From NCBI RefSeq assembly GCF_030062585.1, contig NZ_CP071935.1, positions 62,001-126,000 on the forward strand: DNA of 64,000 bases, given 5' to 3'. Below the pieces are notes generated by a model. The model worked only from the letters and a program-made list of their open reading frames with translations, was not told the origin of the DNA and did not search any database. A program made the translations under genes and the position numbers. This document shows, piece by piece, positions 18,798 to 28,805 of this stretch (the stretch's first letter is position 1; each line of letters begins with the position of its first letter). The stretch comes from Helicobacter pylori. GTDB taxonomy: Bacteria > Campylobacterota > Campylobacteria > Campylobacterales > Helicobacteraceae.

Positions 18798-19185
18798 GCT
18801 TATCCGCTATGGCTTGATATTCCTCTTTTTTTTAAAGGCGTTTGGGCTTGATTATGGGATAGATAAAACGCTAGAATTAAAAAAAGATGAAGTGTTTAAA
18901 GCGATCATCAAAGACACTTCAAATGAACAAACCAAAGAAATTACGCTCTGTTGGACGCTATATGCAAATAAAGGTTTAGTCATCAACATGCGTTTTAACC
19001 ATTTCCCTTACCAGTTTATTTTATACACCGATCATGCGAGAAACACCTATAACCTCAAAGTTTTTGAAGAAAAATTTTCTTCTAACAGCGCTCTGTCGCT
19101 TGTGTTTAAAGATTTTAAAGAAGATAAAGCCACTTTAAGGCTTTTAGCCCTTATGCCCCTTGTTTTTTCCCCTAAAGAGCCTTAA
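18790..19185 (+). CDS. Hypothetical secreted protein
   Basis: A 131-residue protein with an N-terminal hydrophobic signal (MNELIRYGLIFLFFLKAFG) and a mature domain that looks beta-rich. One Cys (LCWTLY) is present. I do not recognise a family beyond H. pylori HP0241 equivalents. It overlaps the DUF2018 gene by 8 bases and is followed 9 bp later by the prenyl synthase, so it sits inside a long plus-strand operon. Confidence 0.7.
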   Translation: MNELIRYGLIFLFFLKAFGLDYGIDKTLELKKDEVFKAIIKDTSNEQTKEITLCWTLYANKGLVINMRFNHFPYQFILYTDHARNTYNLKVFEEKFSSNSALSLVFKDFKEDKATLRLLALMPLVFSPKEP

Positions 19186-19194
19186 GGAATTTGC

Positions 19195-20118
19195 ATGCAA
19201 GAAAAACAACTTCAAGCCATTCAAAATAAAATCGCTTCTTGGATCAAAGAAATTGAAAGCGGCTTTATAGATGCATTGTTTTCTAAGATCGGCCCTTCAA
19301 AAATGCTGCGTTCCAAACTCATGCTCGCTTTGTTAGACGAAAAAACAGACGCTATTTTATTGGATAAAGCCTTCAATTTGTGTGCGATTGTGGAAATGAT
19401 ACAGACCGCTTCTTTATTGCATGATGATGTGATTGACAAGGCGACCATGCGCCGAAAACTCCCCAGCATTAACGCTCTTTTTGGCAATTTTAACGCCGTG
19501 ATGCTTGGGGATGTGTTTTATTCTAAAGCCTTTTTTGAACTATCTAAAATGGGCGAATCCATCGCTCAAATCCTCTCTAATGCGGTTTTAAGGCTCTCTA
19601 GGGGCGAGATTGAAGACGTGTTTGTGGGGGAATGTTTCAATAGCGACAAACAAAAATACTGGCGTATTTTAGAAGACAAGACCGCCCATTTCATGGAAGC
19701 GAGCTTAAAGAGCATGGCGATTCTTTTAAATAAAGACGCCAAAATGTATGCGGATTTTGGGTTGCATTTTGGCATGGCGTTTCAAATCATTGATGATTTG
19801 TTAGACATCACTCAAGACGCCAAAACTTTAGGTAAGCCCAATTTTAGCGATTTTAAAGAAGGCAAGACCACTTTACCCTACTTGCTTTTATATGAAAAAT
19901 TGAATCAGTGCGATCAAGGGCTTTTAATTTCCTATTTCAAACAAGATAGTCATGAAATCATAGAATGGACTAAGGAAAAATTCAAGCAACATGGTATCAT
20001 AGAAGAAACCCTTAAAATCGCTCAAGTTTATTCTAAAAAGGCCCTTGAAGCCATTAAGGGGGAAAACAATTTGATTTTAGAAAAACTAGCGCAAGATGTC
20101 ATTTATAGGACTTTTTAA
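19195..20118 (+). CDS. ispB: Trans-polyprenyl diphosphate synthase (octaprenyl type)
   Basis: A 307-residue prenyl synthase that extends FPP with IPP units to make the quinone side chain. The first Asp-rich motif is LLHDDVIDKATMRR (Asp77, Asp78, Asp81) and the second is FQIIDDLLD, with GKTTLPYLL after it. Databases call it octaprenyl; Helicobacter mainly makes menaquinone-6, so the product length in vivo is uncertain. Its stop and the hemA ATG overlap (TAATG), linking quinone and heme precursor synthesis. Confidence 0.88.
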   Translation: MQEKQLQAIQNKIASWIKEIESGFIDALFSKIGPSKMLRSKLMLALLDEKTDAILLDKAFNLCAIVEMIQTASLLHDDVIDKATMRRKLPSINALFGNFNAVMLGDVFYSKAFFELSKMGESIAQILSNAVLRLSRGEIEDVFVGECFNSDKQKYWRILEDKTAHFMEASLKSMAILLNKDAKMYADFGLHFGMAFQIIDDLLDITQDAKTLGKPNFSDFKEGKTTLPYLLLYEKLNQCDQGLLISYFKQDSHEIIEWTKEKFKQHGIIEETLKIAQVYSKKALEAIKGENNLILEKLAQDVIYRTF

Positions 20119-21467
20119 TGGAGTTAGAAACTCATTTGTCAAAATATTTCACCCTAGCCTTTACGCATAAAAGCATGAGCTTAGAAATGCGCGAAAAACT
20201 CGCTATTAATTCGCCCATAATGCTTAAAGAATTTTTACAAACCATTAAAACCCACTGCCCTAATATCAAAGAGTGCATGGTGTTATCCACATGCAACCGC
20301 TTTGAAATTTATGCGAGCCTGAAACACGGCGCTAATACTAATGAACAAAAAAGCGCGTTATTAAAGATTTTGGCTCAAAATAAAAAAATGAGCGTGTCTG
20401 ATTTAGAAAAATGCGTTTTAATCCATACTGATGAAAGCGCGGTCCATCATGTCTTTAGCGTGTGCAGCAGTTTGGATAGCTTGGTGGTTGGGGAAACTCA
20501 AATCACAGGGCAGATGAAAAACGCCTATAAATTCGCCTTTGAAGAGAAATTTTGCTCCAAAGATTTAACCCGATTGCTCCATTTTGCTTTCAAATGCGCC
20601 GCTAAAGTGCGCAATCTAACCGGCATTTCCAAGCAAGGGGTCTCCATCTCTTCAGTAGCCGTTAAAGAAGCGCTTAGTATTTTTGAAAAAGAAAGGATTA
20701 AGGATAAAAAAGCCCTTGTGATAGGGCTTGGCGAGATGTCTCAATTGGTCATCAAGCACCTTTTAAACAAGCAATTTGAAGTGCTTATTTTAGGGCGTAA
20801 TGCGGCTAAATTTGAAGATTTTGTCAAGGAATTAGAAGAGCCTAAAAAAGTAAGCTTCCAAAATATAGAAAATTTAAACGCTTATATCAATGAATACGCA
20901 TTGCTTTTTTGCGCCACTTCTTCGCCGAATTTTATCGTGCGAAATTCCATGTTGAAAGAAACGATTTTCAGGCGTTTTTGGTTTGATTTGGCCGTGCCAC
21001 GGAATATTGAAAAGCCGGTATTCAATAATATTTTCTTATACAGCGTGGATGATTTAGAGCCTATGGTGAAAGAAAATGTGGGAAACAGGCAAGAGAGCCG
21101 GACGAAAGCTTATGAGATTGTAGGGCTTGCCACAATGGAATTTTACCAATGGATCCAAAGTTTAGAAGTAGAGCCTGTGATTAAGGATTTAAGGGAATTG
21201 GCTAGGATTTCAGCCCAAAAGGAATTGCAAAAAGCGCTCAAAAAACGCTATGTGCCTAAAGAATACGAAAGCAATATTGAAAAGATCTTGCACAACGCTT
21301 TCAACACCTTTTTACACCACCCTACTATCGCTTTAAAAAAGAACGCTCAAAAAGAAGAATCCGATGTGCTTGTGGGCGCGATTAAAAACTTGTTTAATTT
21401 AGACAAATCTAACGCTAACCATGCCCAGAATTTGAATCTCTATAAATGCGAATATTACGAGGAATAA
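20118..21467 (+). CDS. hemA: Glutamyl-tRNA reductase
   Basis: HemA reduces Glu-tRNA to glutamate-1-semialdehyde, the first step of C5 heme synthesis. The 449-residue protein has the catalytic Cys in VLSTCNRFEIYA (Cys59), HVFSVCSSLDSLVVGETQI, the NADPH domain (ALVIGLGEMSQLV), AVPRNIE and a helical dimerisation tail. It starts directly on the stop of the prenyl synthase and ends 3 bp before proS. hemC follows proS, so the run carries two heme-pathway genes around a tRNA synthetase. Confidence 0.96.
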   Translation: MELETHLSKYFTLAFTHKSMSLEMREKLAINSPIMLKEFLQTIKTHCPNIKECMVLSTCNRFEIYASLKHGANTNEQKSALLKILAQNKKMSVSDLEKCVLIHTDESAVHHVFSVCSSLDSLVVGETQITGQMKNAYKFAFEEKFCSKDLTRLLHFAFKCAAKVRNLTGISKQGVSISSVAVKEALSIFEKERIKDKKALVIGLGEMSQLVIKHLLNKQFEVLILGRNAAKFEDFVKELEEPKKVSFQNIENLNAYINEYALLFCATSSPNFIVRNSMLKETIFRRFWFDLAVPRNIEKPVFNNIFLYSVDDLEPMVKENVGNRQESRTKAYEIVGLATMEFYQWIQSLEVEPVIKDLRELARISAQKELQKALKKRYVPKEYESNIEKILHNAFNTFLHHPTIALKKNAQKEESDVLVGAIKNLFNLDKSNANHAQNLNLYKCEYYEE

Positions 21468-21470
21468 TGC

Positions 21471-23204
21471 ATGCTATTTTCAAAACTCTTTGCCCCCACC
21501 CTCAAAGAACCCCCTAAAGATGCCGTGTTAAAAAGCCATAAGCACCTAGCTCAAGCAGGATACATCTATCAAGTAGGCAGCGGGATTTATAATTTTTTGC
21601 CTTTAGCTAAAAAAGTGCTAGACAAAATAGAAAACATCACGCACAAACGCATGCAAGAGCATGGGGCGCAAAATATTTTAATGAGCTTTGTGGTTTTGGC
21701 GAGTTTGTGGGAAAAATCAGGCCGTTTGGATAAATACGGCAAGGAATTACTGGTTTTTAAAGACCGAAAAGACAATGATTTTGTTTTAAGCCCCACTTTA
21801 GAAGAAAATATCACCGAAATTGCCGCTAATTTCATTAAAAGCTACAAGCAATTGCCCGTCCATCTCTACCAAATCCACACGAAATTCCGTGATGAAATCC
21901 GCCCGCGATTCGGGCTGGTGAGAGCGAGGGAATTTATCATGAAAGATGGTTATAGCTTTCATGAAGACGCTGAGAGCTTGGATAAGGAATTTTTAAACAC
22001 GCAAAGCGCTTATAAAGAGATTTTAAGCGATTTGGGTTTGGATTTTCGCATCGTGGAAGCGGACAGCGGGGCGATTGGAGGGAGTAAAAGCAGGGAATTT
22101 GTCGTTTTAACTGAATGCGGGGAAGACACGATCGTGGTGTGTCAAAATTGCGATTATGCCGCCAATATTGAAATCGCTAAACGCTCTAAAAGAACTGAGC
22201 CTTTAAATGTCCCCAAAGCGCAATTAGCGAAATTCCCTACCCCTAATACCTCCAGCGCTCAAAGCGTGGCGGAGTTTTTTAAAACAGAGCCTTATTTTGT
22301 CTTAAAAGCGCTTGTTAAAAAAGTGATCCATAAAGATAAAGAAACCTTGGCGTGCTTTTTTGTTAGGGGCGATGACAATTTAGAAGAGACTAAAGCCCTA
22401 AACGCCTTGAACATTATAGGAGTGAACGCTTTAGAATTAAGAGAGGCCAATGAAGAAGATTTAAACCACGCAGGGTTAATAGCGGGTTTTATAGGGCCTT
22501 ATGGCTTGAAAAAGCATGTTTCTTACATTATTTTTGATGAAGATTTAAAAGAGGGCGATTGCTTGATCGTTGGGGCTAATGAAAAGGATTTTCATGCGGT
22601 GGGCGTGGATTTAAAAGGGTTTGAAAACCTTGTTTATGCGGATATTGTCCAGGTTAAAGAGAGCGATTGTTGCCCTAATTGTCAAGGAGCGTTGGAATAC
22701 CATAAGAGTTTGGAGGTGGGGCATATTTTCAAACTCGGGCAAGGCTATGCTAAAAGCTTGAAGGCGAGTTTCTTGGATAGGAATGGTAAGGAGCAATTTT
22801 TTGAAATGGGGTGCTATGGGATAGGCATTAGCCGATTGCTCAGCGCGATTTTAGAGCAAAAAAGCGATGATTTAGGCTGTGTATGGACGAAAAATACCGC
22901 CCCTTTTGATGTGGTGATCGTGGTTTCTAATTGGAAAGATGAAGCGCAAAAAAAACTCGCTTTTGAAGTGTATGAAAGGCTGCTCCAAAAGGGCGTTGAT
23001 GCGCTGTTAGACGACAGAGACGCTCGTTTTGGGGCGAAGATGAGGGATTTTGAATTGATTGGGGAACGACTAGCGCTCATTGTTGGGAAGCAAACTTTAG
23101 AGAATAAAGAATTTGAATGCATCAAACGCGCTAATTTGGAAAAACAAACGCTTAAAGACACAGAATTAGAAGAAAAAATTTTAGAAATGTTAGAGAGCGA
23201 ATAA
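21471..23204 (+). CDS. proS: Prolyl-tRNA synthetase, bacterial type
   Basis: A 577-residue class II aminoacyl-tRNA synthetase. Motif 2 is [18 protein letters not shown] and motif 3 is [13 protein letters not shown]. An editing insertion domain (YbaK-like, about residues 225-390) separates motifs 2 and 3, so it is the bacterial ProS form that hydrolyses Ala-tRNA(Pro). A CxxC..CxxC-like set ([16 protein letters not shown]) is present. The ATG at 21471 lies 3 bp after hemA. Confidence 0.96.
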   Translation: MLFSKLFAPTLKEPPKDAVLKSHKHLAQAGYIYQVGSGIYNFLPLAKKVLDKIENITHKRMQEHGAQNILMSFVVLASLWEKSGRLDKYGKELLVFKDRKDNDFVLSPTLEENITEIAANFIKSYKQLPVHLYQIHTKFRDEIRPRFGLVRAREFIMKDGYSFHEDAESLDKEFLNTQSAYKEILSDLGLDFRIVEADSGAIGGSKSREFVVLTECGEDTIVVCQNCDYAANIEIAKRSKRTEPLNVPKAQLAKFPTPNTSSAQSVAEFFKTEPYFVLKALVKKVIHKDKETLACFFVRGDDNLEETKALNALNIIGVNALELREANEEDLNHAGLIAGFIGPYGLKKHVSYIIFDEDLKEGDCLIVGANEKDFHAVGVDLKGFENLVYADIVQVKESDCCPNCQGALEYHKSLEVGHIFKLGQGYAKSLKASFLDRNGKEQFFEMGCYGIGISRLLSAILEQKSDDLGCVWTKNTAPFDVVIVVSNWKDEAQKKLAFEVYERLLQKGVDALLDDRDARFGAKMRDFELIGERLALIVGKQTLENKEFECIKRANLEKQTLKDTELEEKILEMLESE

Positions 23205-23215
23205 GGGGGAAGTGA

Positions 23216-24136
23216 GTGGGAAATTTAGTGATTGGCTCTAGGGGGAGCGAATTAGCCTTATGGCAAGCGAATCACATTAAAGAACGCCTGAAAAAAGAAT
23301 GCTTGATAGAAAGCGAGATTCAAATCGTTAAGACTAAGGGCGATAAAATCTTAGACACCCCTTTAAATAAGATCGGCGGTAAGGGGCTATTCACTAAGGA
23401 ATTAGAAGAATTGCTTTTAAAAGGCGCAATTGATTTGGCGGTGCATTCTTTAAAAGATGTGCCGGTCGTGTTTGAAAAGGGGTTGGACTTGGCATGCGTC
23501 ACTAAAAGGGCTGATGTGAGGGACACTTTTTTGAGCGTGAAATTCCCTGATTTGATGAGCTTGCCTGAAGGAGCCAAGGTTGGCACGACTTCTTTAAGAC
23601 GCTCCATGCAAATCAAACTGAAACGCCAGGATTTAGATACAGAAAGCTTAAGGGGGAATGTCCAAACCCGTTTGAAAAAGCTTGAATGCGGTGAATTTGA
23701 CGCTATCATTTTAGCTGAAGCCGGATTGTGCCGCTTAGAAATTCAAGGAGCGAAATACCGCAAGGCTTTTAGCGTAGAAGAAATGATTCCTAGCATGGGT
23801 CAGGGGGCTTTAGGGGTAGAAATGCTCAAAAACCACAAGCATTTTGCCACGCTTCAAAAACTCAACGATGAAGAAAGCGCGTTTTGTTGCCATTTAGAAA
23901 GGGAGTTTATCAAAGGGCTTAATGGGGGGTGTCAGATCCCTATTGGCGTGCATGCGAGTTTAATGGGTGATAGGGTTAAAATCCAGGCGGTTTTAGGCTT
24001 GCCTAATGGGAAAGAAGTCATCACTAAAGAAAAGCAAGGGGATAAAAATAAGGCTTTTGATTTAGTTCAAGAGCTTTTAGGAGCGTTTTTACAAAGCGGG
24101 GCGAAAGAGATTTTAGAAAAGGCGCAGTTGTTTTAA
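23216..24136 (+). CDS. hemC: Porphobilinogen deaminase
   Basis: HemC polymerises four porphobilinogens to hydroxymethylbilane. The 306-residue protein has GSRGSELALWQA, VHSLKDVP with the catalytic Asp near 81, TTSLRR, and the dipyrromethane-cofactor Cys in GLNGGCQIPIG (Cys239). The start is GTG at 23216 with AAGGGGGA upstream. Its stop overlaps the ATG of the cytochrome gene, which suits a heme-related cluster. Confidence 0.96.
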   Translation: MGNLVIGSRGSELALWQANHIKERLKKECLIESEIQIVKTKGDKILDTPLNKIGGKGLFTKELEELLLKGAIDLAVHSLKDVPVVFEKGLDLACVTKRADVRDTFLSVKFPDLMSLPEGAKVGTTSLRRSMQIKLKRQDLDTESLRGNVQTRLKKLECGEFDAIILAEAGLCRLEIQGAKYRKAFSVEEMIPSMGQGALGVEMLKNHKHFATLQKLNDEESAFCCHLEREFIKGLNGGCQIPIGVHASLMGDRVKIQAVLGLPNGKEVITKEKQGDKNKAFDLVQELLGAFLQSGAKEILEKAQLF

Positions 24137-24501
24137 TGCGTTTGTTTATCGCGCTAGTTTTGGGGTGGTTAAGTTTGAACGCTAAAGAAGCGGATTTCAT
24201 CTCTGATTTGGAATACGGGCTGGCTCTTTATAAAAACCCTAGGGGTATTGCGTGCGCGAAATGCCATGGCATTAAAGGCGAAAAACAAGAAATCACCTTT
24301 TATTATGAAAAAGGCGAAAAAAAAATCCTCTACGCCCCTAAAATCAACCATTTAGATTTTAAAACCTTTAAAGACGCCTTGAGTTTGGGCAAAGGCATGA
24401 TGCCTAAATACAACCTCAATTTAGAAGAAATCCAAGCGATTTACCTTTATATCACCTCTTTAGGGCATAAAGACGAGCGTAAGGATCCTTCCAAGCCTTA
24501 A
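24136..24501 (+). CDS. Small periplasmic c-type cytochrome
   Basis: A 121-residue protein with a short signal peptide (MRLFIALVLGWLSLNA) and one heme c site, CAKCH (Cys40, Cys43, His44). A candidate axial Met lies in GKGMMPKYNL. The pattern LEEIQAIYLYITSL is typical of class I cytochromes c. It overlaps hemC (ATG on the hemC stop region, TTTTAATG). The partner is unknown; electron transfer in the periplasm is inferred (HP0236 class). Confidence 0.82.
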   Translation: MRLFIALVLGWLSLNAKEADFISDLEYGLALYKNPRGIACAKCHGIKGEKQEITFYYEKGEKKILYAPKINHLDFKTFKDALSLGKGMMPKYNLNLEEIQAIYLYITSLGHKDERKDPSKP

Positions 24502-24516
24502 TCAAAGCGCTTGATT

Positions 24517-24527
24517 TATGCTAAAAT
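24517..24527 (+). promoter_or_regulatory. Extended -10 promoter for hcpE
   Basis: TTATGCTAAAAT at 24516-24527 holds TG-C-TAAAAT, the same form as at flgI. It is about 65 bases before the hcpE ATG and just after the cytochrome stop. Confidence 0.6.
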
Positions 24528-24593
24528 GGAGCGTTGCATTTTTTGTTTTGATTAAAGAGGGTTCTAAAAATCAGAATTTAAAAGAAGGAATAA

Positions 24594-25652
24594 ATGAGTG
24601 TCAAAATTTTAAAAATATTAGTTTGTGGGTTATTTTTTTTGAATGCCCATTTATGGGGGAAAGACAAGAGCTTTTTAGGGGTTGCTGAAAGGGCCTATAA
24701 AAGCGGGAATTACTCTAAAGCAATGTCTTATTTTAAAAAAGCATGCAACGATGGGGTGAGTGAAGGTTGCACGCAATTAGGAATCATTTATGAAAACGGG
24801 CAAGGCACTAGAATAGATTATAAAAAAGCCCTAGAATATTATAAAACCGCATGCCAGGCTGATGATAGGGAAGGGTGTTTTGGTTTAGGGGGGCTTTATG
24901 ATGAGGGGTTAGGCACGGCTCAAAATTATCAAGAAGCGATTGATGCTTACGCTAAGGCGTGCGTTTTAAAACACCCTGAGAGCTGCTACAATTTAGGCAT
25001 CATTTATGATAGAAAAATCAAAGGCAATGCCGATCAAGCGGTTACCTACTACCAAAAAAGCTGTAATTTTGATATGGCTAATGGGTGTTATGTTTTGGGC
25101 GTGGCTTATGAAAAAGGCTTTTTGGAAGTCAAACAAAGCAACCATAAAGCCGTCATCTATTATTTGAAAGCGTGCCGATTGGATGATGGGCAGGCTTGTC
25201 GCGCGTTAGGGAGTTTGTTTGAAAATGGCGATGCAGGGCTTGATGAAGATTTTGAAGTGGCGTTTGATTATTTGCAAAAAGCTTGTGGATTAAACAATTC
25301 TGGTGGTTGCGCGAGTTTAGGCTCTATGTATATGTTAGGCAGGTATGTCAAAAAAGATCCCCAAAAGGCTTTTGATTATTTCAAACAAGCATGCGATATG
25401 GGGAGCGCGGTGAGTTGCTCTAGGATGGGCTTTATGTATTCCCAAGGGGACTCTGTTCCAAAAGACTTGAGGAAAGCCCTTGATAATTATGAAAGGGGTT
25501 GCGATATGGGCGATGAAGTGGGTTGCTTCGCTCTAGCGGGCATGTATTACAACATGAAAGATAAAGAAAACGCCATAATGATTTATGACAAGGGCTGTAA
25601 GCTAGGCATGAAACAAGCATGCGAAAACCTCACTAAACTCAGGGGGTATTGA
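24594..25652 (+). CDS. hcpE: Sel1-repeat cysteine-rich protein HcpE
   Basis: A secreted Helicobacter cysteine-rich protein of 352 residues. After a signal peptide (about residues 1-23) it is built of about nine Sel1-like repeats of 36 residues. Each repeat has a Cys pair spaced eight apart (patterns such as ACNDGVSEGC, ACQADDREGC, GCDMGDEVGC) forming disulfide-stapled helix pairs. Hcp proteins are secreted and recognised by host sera; a role in host interaction is likely. Disulfide formation would depend on periplasmic Dsb proteins such as the one at 28806-29603. AGAAGGAAT lies just before the ATG. Confidence 0.94.
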   Translation: MSVKILKILVCGLFFLNAHLWGKDKSFLGVAERAYKSGNYSKAMSYFKKACNDGVSEGCTQLGIIYENGQGTRIDYKKALEYYKTACQADDREGCFGLGGLYDEGLGTAQNYQEAIDAYAKACVLKHPESCYNLGIIYDRKIKGNADQAVTYYQKSCNFDMANGCYVLGVAYEKGFLEVKQSNHKAVIYYLKACRLDDGQACRALGSLFENGDAGLDEDFEVAFDYLQKACGLNNSGGCASLGSMYMLGRYVKKDPQKAFDYFKQACDMGSAVSCSRMGFMYSQGDSVPKDLRKALDNYERGCDMGDEVGCFALAGMYYNMKDKENAIMIYDKGCKLGMKQACENLTKLRGY

Positions 25653-26413
25653 AAAATTTAACCAATCCCCTAAATTATGTTTAACTCAAAACTTTTCAAA
25701 GATTTGGCTCTGTTTTAAGAGCTAAAGCGGAAATCCCCCCTATTAATTTTTTAATCTTTAGTGTTTTTAGGGTTTTGTCTATTTTCAAAAAGAAAACTTT
25801 TTGAATGTTTTTTGCGGTTGTTTGGTTGTGTTTGTTAGCGTGTTTTTATAGTATAAATTTTTGTTAGGTTAGCTTGAAGTGGGTTTTAGGTTTAAAAGTC
25901 CTATAAAAATGTTTTAGCGTGTTTTTGCACTATGGATAGATATGCGTTTGGTTGTGTTTTTCAATAGCTTTAATTTATGGCTTTTGCGTGGTTATTATTA
26001 TAAGCACGCTATAAATGCGAATCACACGATAATAGAGCGGTATGCACACGCTATAAAAAGACTTGATAAAAATAACGAAAAATAGTTAAATTTCAAGCGT
26101 TCTTTTAAAAATTGTTGTCAGATGAGACAGATAAAAACGCTTTTAGTTTAAAGATAGGTGCGAGTTTTAAGGGTTTTTTGTGTTGGTTTAGTTATTCTTT
26201 AATTTTTAAAAAATAGGGTTTTTAAAACTCATAAGGGGGTATTTTGCACTTTAACGCCCTCTTCAAACCCAAAACTAAATCCTCCTAACCCCTTAAGATC
26301 GCGTTATGAGAGATTATCGCTTACGCAAGCTTTTTTATTTTGGTTGTCAAAACACTCAAAGGCATTTTTAGATTTCATGACCAATATCCAAAACAGAGCT
26401 GATATTTTAAACC
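25653..26413 (+). other. Gene-free AT-rich convergent intergenic region
   Basis: This 761-bp stretch lies between the 3' ends of hcpE and the PepSY-type gene. I see no supported coding region. It holds a weak 8-bp hairpin at about 25702-25724, several variants of a short motif built on CACGCTATAAA (26005, 26046 on plus; 25837, 25916 on minus), and near its right end a degenerate repeat whose inverted relative is at 36900-37020. Confidence 0.6.
26224..26340 (+). repeat. Degenerate intergenic repeat, copy A
   Basis: This block matches the reverse complement of 36900-37020 along its length with gaps. Shared words, in order, are ACTCAT, AAGGGGGTA, AAACTAAA, CCTAACCC, AGAGATTATCGCTT and AAGCTTTTT. 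Both copies lie in convergent intergenic regions. The origin is unknown. Confidence 0.6.
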
Positions 26414-26944
26414 CTATAAAGACCAATAGATCGCTCCAAAGAAAACGATACTCCCTATTAAAACGCTTATAAACATGCGTTTAGTATCCTTAAAAGCCAC
26501 CATTAAAAACGCACTCAAATAAAACAACAATAAAAACACGCAAAAAATCCCCAAAAGCACTTGAAACACGATGCCCACCTTAGCCTTATGCAGCATGATG
26601 AGCGTGCCTAAAAAGCCCCTTTCAATGGTTTTGATTTTGGTTTGGTCGCCTTTAGTTTCAAGGTTGATTTCATACAAAGGCGTGCCAATGATTAACGCTC
26701 CCCTATGCTCTCTAGGCTCTATCTTTTTAGGCATAGCGATATGGTTTTCTTTTATAAAGTCTTTCAAAAAATCCAATCGTTCTTCTTTTTTCAAAGATTT
26801 TTCTAAAACCCACTCTTTGATGTTAGCGCCAGTGTCTTGGCGTACCCCAAAGAGCAATGAAAGCCCACTAATCGCAAAAAGGAGCGCCAAAGGGAAGAAA
26901 AAAGTGGTCGCATAAATGTGAAAATAACGCATCATTGCAGCCAT
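26414..26944 (-). CDS. PepSY-associated membrane protein
   Basis: A 176-residue inner-membrane protein with an N-terminal helix containing HIYATTFFFPLALLFAISGL, a soluble PepSY-like domain (about 35-110) and two C-terminal membrane helices. The FHIYA.. start followed by a helix is typical of PepSY_TM proteins, often linked to metal or siderophore reductases. The ATG at 26944 overlaps the stop of the ligase gene (TAATG), so it is the last gene of the four-gene operon from 29603. Function unknown (HP0234 class). Confidence 0.72.
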   Translation of the reverse strand: MAAMMRYFHIYATTFFFPLALLFAISGLSLLFGVRQDTGANIKEWVLEKSLKKEERLDFLKDFIKENHIAMPKKIEPREHRGALIIGTPLYEINLETKGDQTKIKTIERGFLGTLIMLHKAKVGIVFQVLLGIFCVFLLLFYLSAFLMVAFKDTKRMFISVLIGSIVFFGAIYWSL

Positions 26945-28116
26945 TATTGCAACATGTGGCTCACGAATTTAGAAAAATTATCCAAGACTAGCCCCCCTTT
27001 TCTAAACCCTAGCGCGCAAGATTCATAAGCAAAAAACACATTAGGCTGATAATACAACCCGTTATGTGAATTGAGCTCGTAAAATTCTTGATAAATAGGT
27101 TTGTGGTTAGAATAAACGCCATCCGTTTTTAAAAGCGATTGCATGGAAGCTTCAAAGATTTCACTATTCGCCCCCTCCCTACCAAAAGCCACTTTTTTGA
27201 TTTGCTTTTTATTGGATAATGGCTCATAGCTCGTTTCTAACAATAAGGGGTGGTTGGGGTATCTGTCCCATAAAAGTTTTAAAAAACGCTTGGATTGGAA
27301 AAGGATCGTATAAGCCGGGTTTAAAAAAATCGTGTTTTTATTTTCCATCATGCCTTGCATCAAAAGGGCTAATTCTGGCTCATCAATAGCGATATTTTCC
27401 CATGGGATCAGTTTGAATAAAAACTCATAATTCAAGCCGTTTTTAAACACGCCCTCTTCTATATTAAACTCTACTTCATCAATGTAAGAAAAATCCGTTT
27501 CAAACCCCACGCTCTGAGCAGCGTCTTGCAAAAAACGCATGGTGCGCTCTTCTTCAATATTCCCCCTAACACTTGAAAAAAGGATTTTCCACCCCTCATA
27601 CATTTCCTCAAAACGGCTCGTGTCTTCGCCTAAAGTTACCATGCGTTTAAAATTCTCGCCAAGCACTTCATAGAGATTATTGAATTGCTTGTTTTCATCA
27701 TAGCCATTCGCTTTGAGTAACGCCCATTGGATCACTGCGGTTTCATAGAGCATGGTAGGGGTATCAGCGTTAAATTCCAATAATTTAATGGGCTTGCCAT
27801 CAAGCCCCCCGGCTAAATCAAAACGCCCATAAATGTGCCAATGCACTTCTTCTTCAAAACTCTGTTTGATCATAGGAATGAGCGCGTTAGGAATATCCAA
27901 TTCAAAAAAGCGATCGTTTTTAATGGCCTCTTCAGCTGTCTCTACAAACATATCATAAAGCTCATTACAAGCGTCATAATAAACATCCGCTTCTTTTTGA
28001 GAAACAACCACCATTTCATCAGCGATATAAGATGACATGTCATCATTCGTGTGCCAATCTAAGCCGATTTCTTCTAAGGTCTTATTGTCTAAAGGTTTTA
28101 AAGGAATCACTTGCAT
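26944..28116 (-). CDS. Glutathionylspermidine synthase-like ATP-grasp ligase (YgiC type)
   Basis: A 390-residue protein of the GSP-synthase/YgiC family, with the ATP-grasp signature stretch IKLLEFNADTPTMLYE and a conserved YGRFDLAGGLDG. It lacks the amidase domain of the bifunctional E. coli Gsp enzyme. The substrate is unknown; H. pylori is not known to make glutathionylspermidine, so another amine-peptide ligation is possible. The neighbour upstream is a YgiB-like lipoprotein, the same pairing as E. coli ygiB-ygiC. HP0233 class. Confidence 0.85.
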   Translation of the reverse strand: MQVIPLKPLDNKTLEEIGLDWHTNDDMSSYIADEMVVVSQKEADVYYDACNELYDMFVETAEEAIKNDRFFELDIPNALIPMIKQSFEEEVHWHIYGRFDLAGGLDGKPIKLLEFNADTPTMLYETAVIQWALLKANGYDENKQFNNLYEVLGENFKRMVTLGEDTSRFEEMYEGWKILFSSVRGNIEEERTMRFLQDAAQSVGFETDFSYIDEVEFNIEEGVFKNGLNYEFLFKLIPWENIAIDEPELALLMQGMMENKNTIFLNPAYTILFQSKRFLKLLWDRYPNHPLLLETSYEPLSNKKQIKKVAFGREGANSEIFEASMQSLLKTDGVYSNHKPIYQEFYELNSHNGLYYQPNVFFAYESCALGFRKGGLVLDNFSKFVSHMLQ

Positions 28117-28139
28117 TTTTTAGCCTTGAATCAATTAAA

Positions 28140-28790
28140 TTATGAGTTAAAGCCCCTTGTCCCAGAGCTTACCGCCGGCGAGCTAGTAGGCCTACTAGAG
28201 CCAAAAAACCCGCTCTGCCCCTTACTCGCTCCGCCCACGCTTGAAGCGCTAGGCGTGCTTTTAGAAAAGGAATTTTGAGAGCGTTGGTAAGCTTGTGGGG
28301 ATTTGTAGGTCCGTTGGGCGTTTTGCTGATAATTAGGGTTATTGAAAAGCTTATTGCCAATATAACTCCCTAAAATCGCCCCCGCCGCGCTCCCTAAAAT
28401 CGCGCTCCCCAAGCCAAAGCCTGAGCTTTCATTACTCCCACCCCCATTATTAGGTTGGATAAGCTTGCTCGTGCCGTTATCAATTTTGGCTTCTTCTTCT
28501 TTGATGAGCTTTTGAATCTCTTCATTGCTTAGCACTCGTTCATTGCCTTGCAAATCGCGCACTATAATGTGGGTTCTTGAGCTGGGGTATTCTTCAACAA
28601 CCTTGTAAGATTTATCCTTTTGCTCTTCTAAAATCACAAACGCGCCTTTTTGAACGCTTTGGCTCAAAGAGCTTTGCTCTTTGGGTTTGTCATCAGCATT
28701 GCTCTTACACCCCACAATGCTCACCATCACTAACGCGCTCAAACCACCCACGATCGCATAATCAGAAATCTTTCTGTAGGGTTTTTTCAT
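28140..28790 (-). CDS. UPF0323/YgiB-like lipoprotein
   Basis: A 216-residue lipoprotein with a lipobox-type end VSIVGC (Cys at about 28). A charged region follows, then a Gly/Ala-rich membrane-seeking segment ([20 protein letters not shown], about 123-142) and a Ser/Gln/Gly-rich tail. It matches UPF0323 (HP0232). The gap to the ligase gene is 23 bp and to the oxidoreductase gene 15 bp, all minus strand. The role is unknown, but pairing with a YgiC-like ligase is conserved across bacteria. Confidence 0.82.
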   Translation of the reverse strand: MKKPYRKISDYAIVGGLSALVMVSIVGCKSNADDKPKEQSSLSQSVQKGAFVILEEQKDKSYKVVEEYPSSRTHIIVRDLQGNERVLSNEEIQKLIKEEEAKIDNGTSKLIQPNNGGGSNESSGFGLGSAILGSAAGAILGSYIGNKLFNNPNYQQNAQRTYKSPQAYQRSQNSFSKSTPSASSVGGASKGQSGFFGSSRPTSSPAVSSGTRGFNS

Positions 28791-28805
28791 GAGAGTAGCC
28801 TTATA

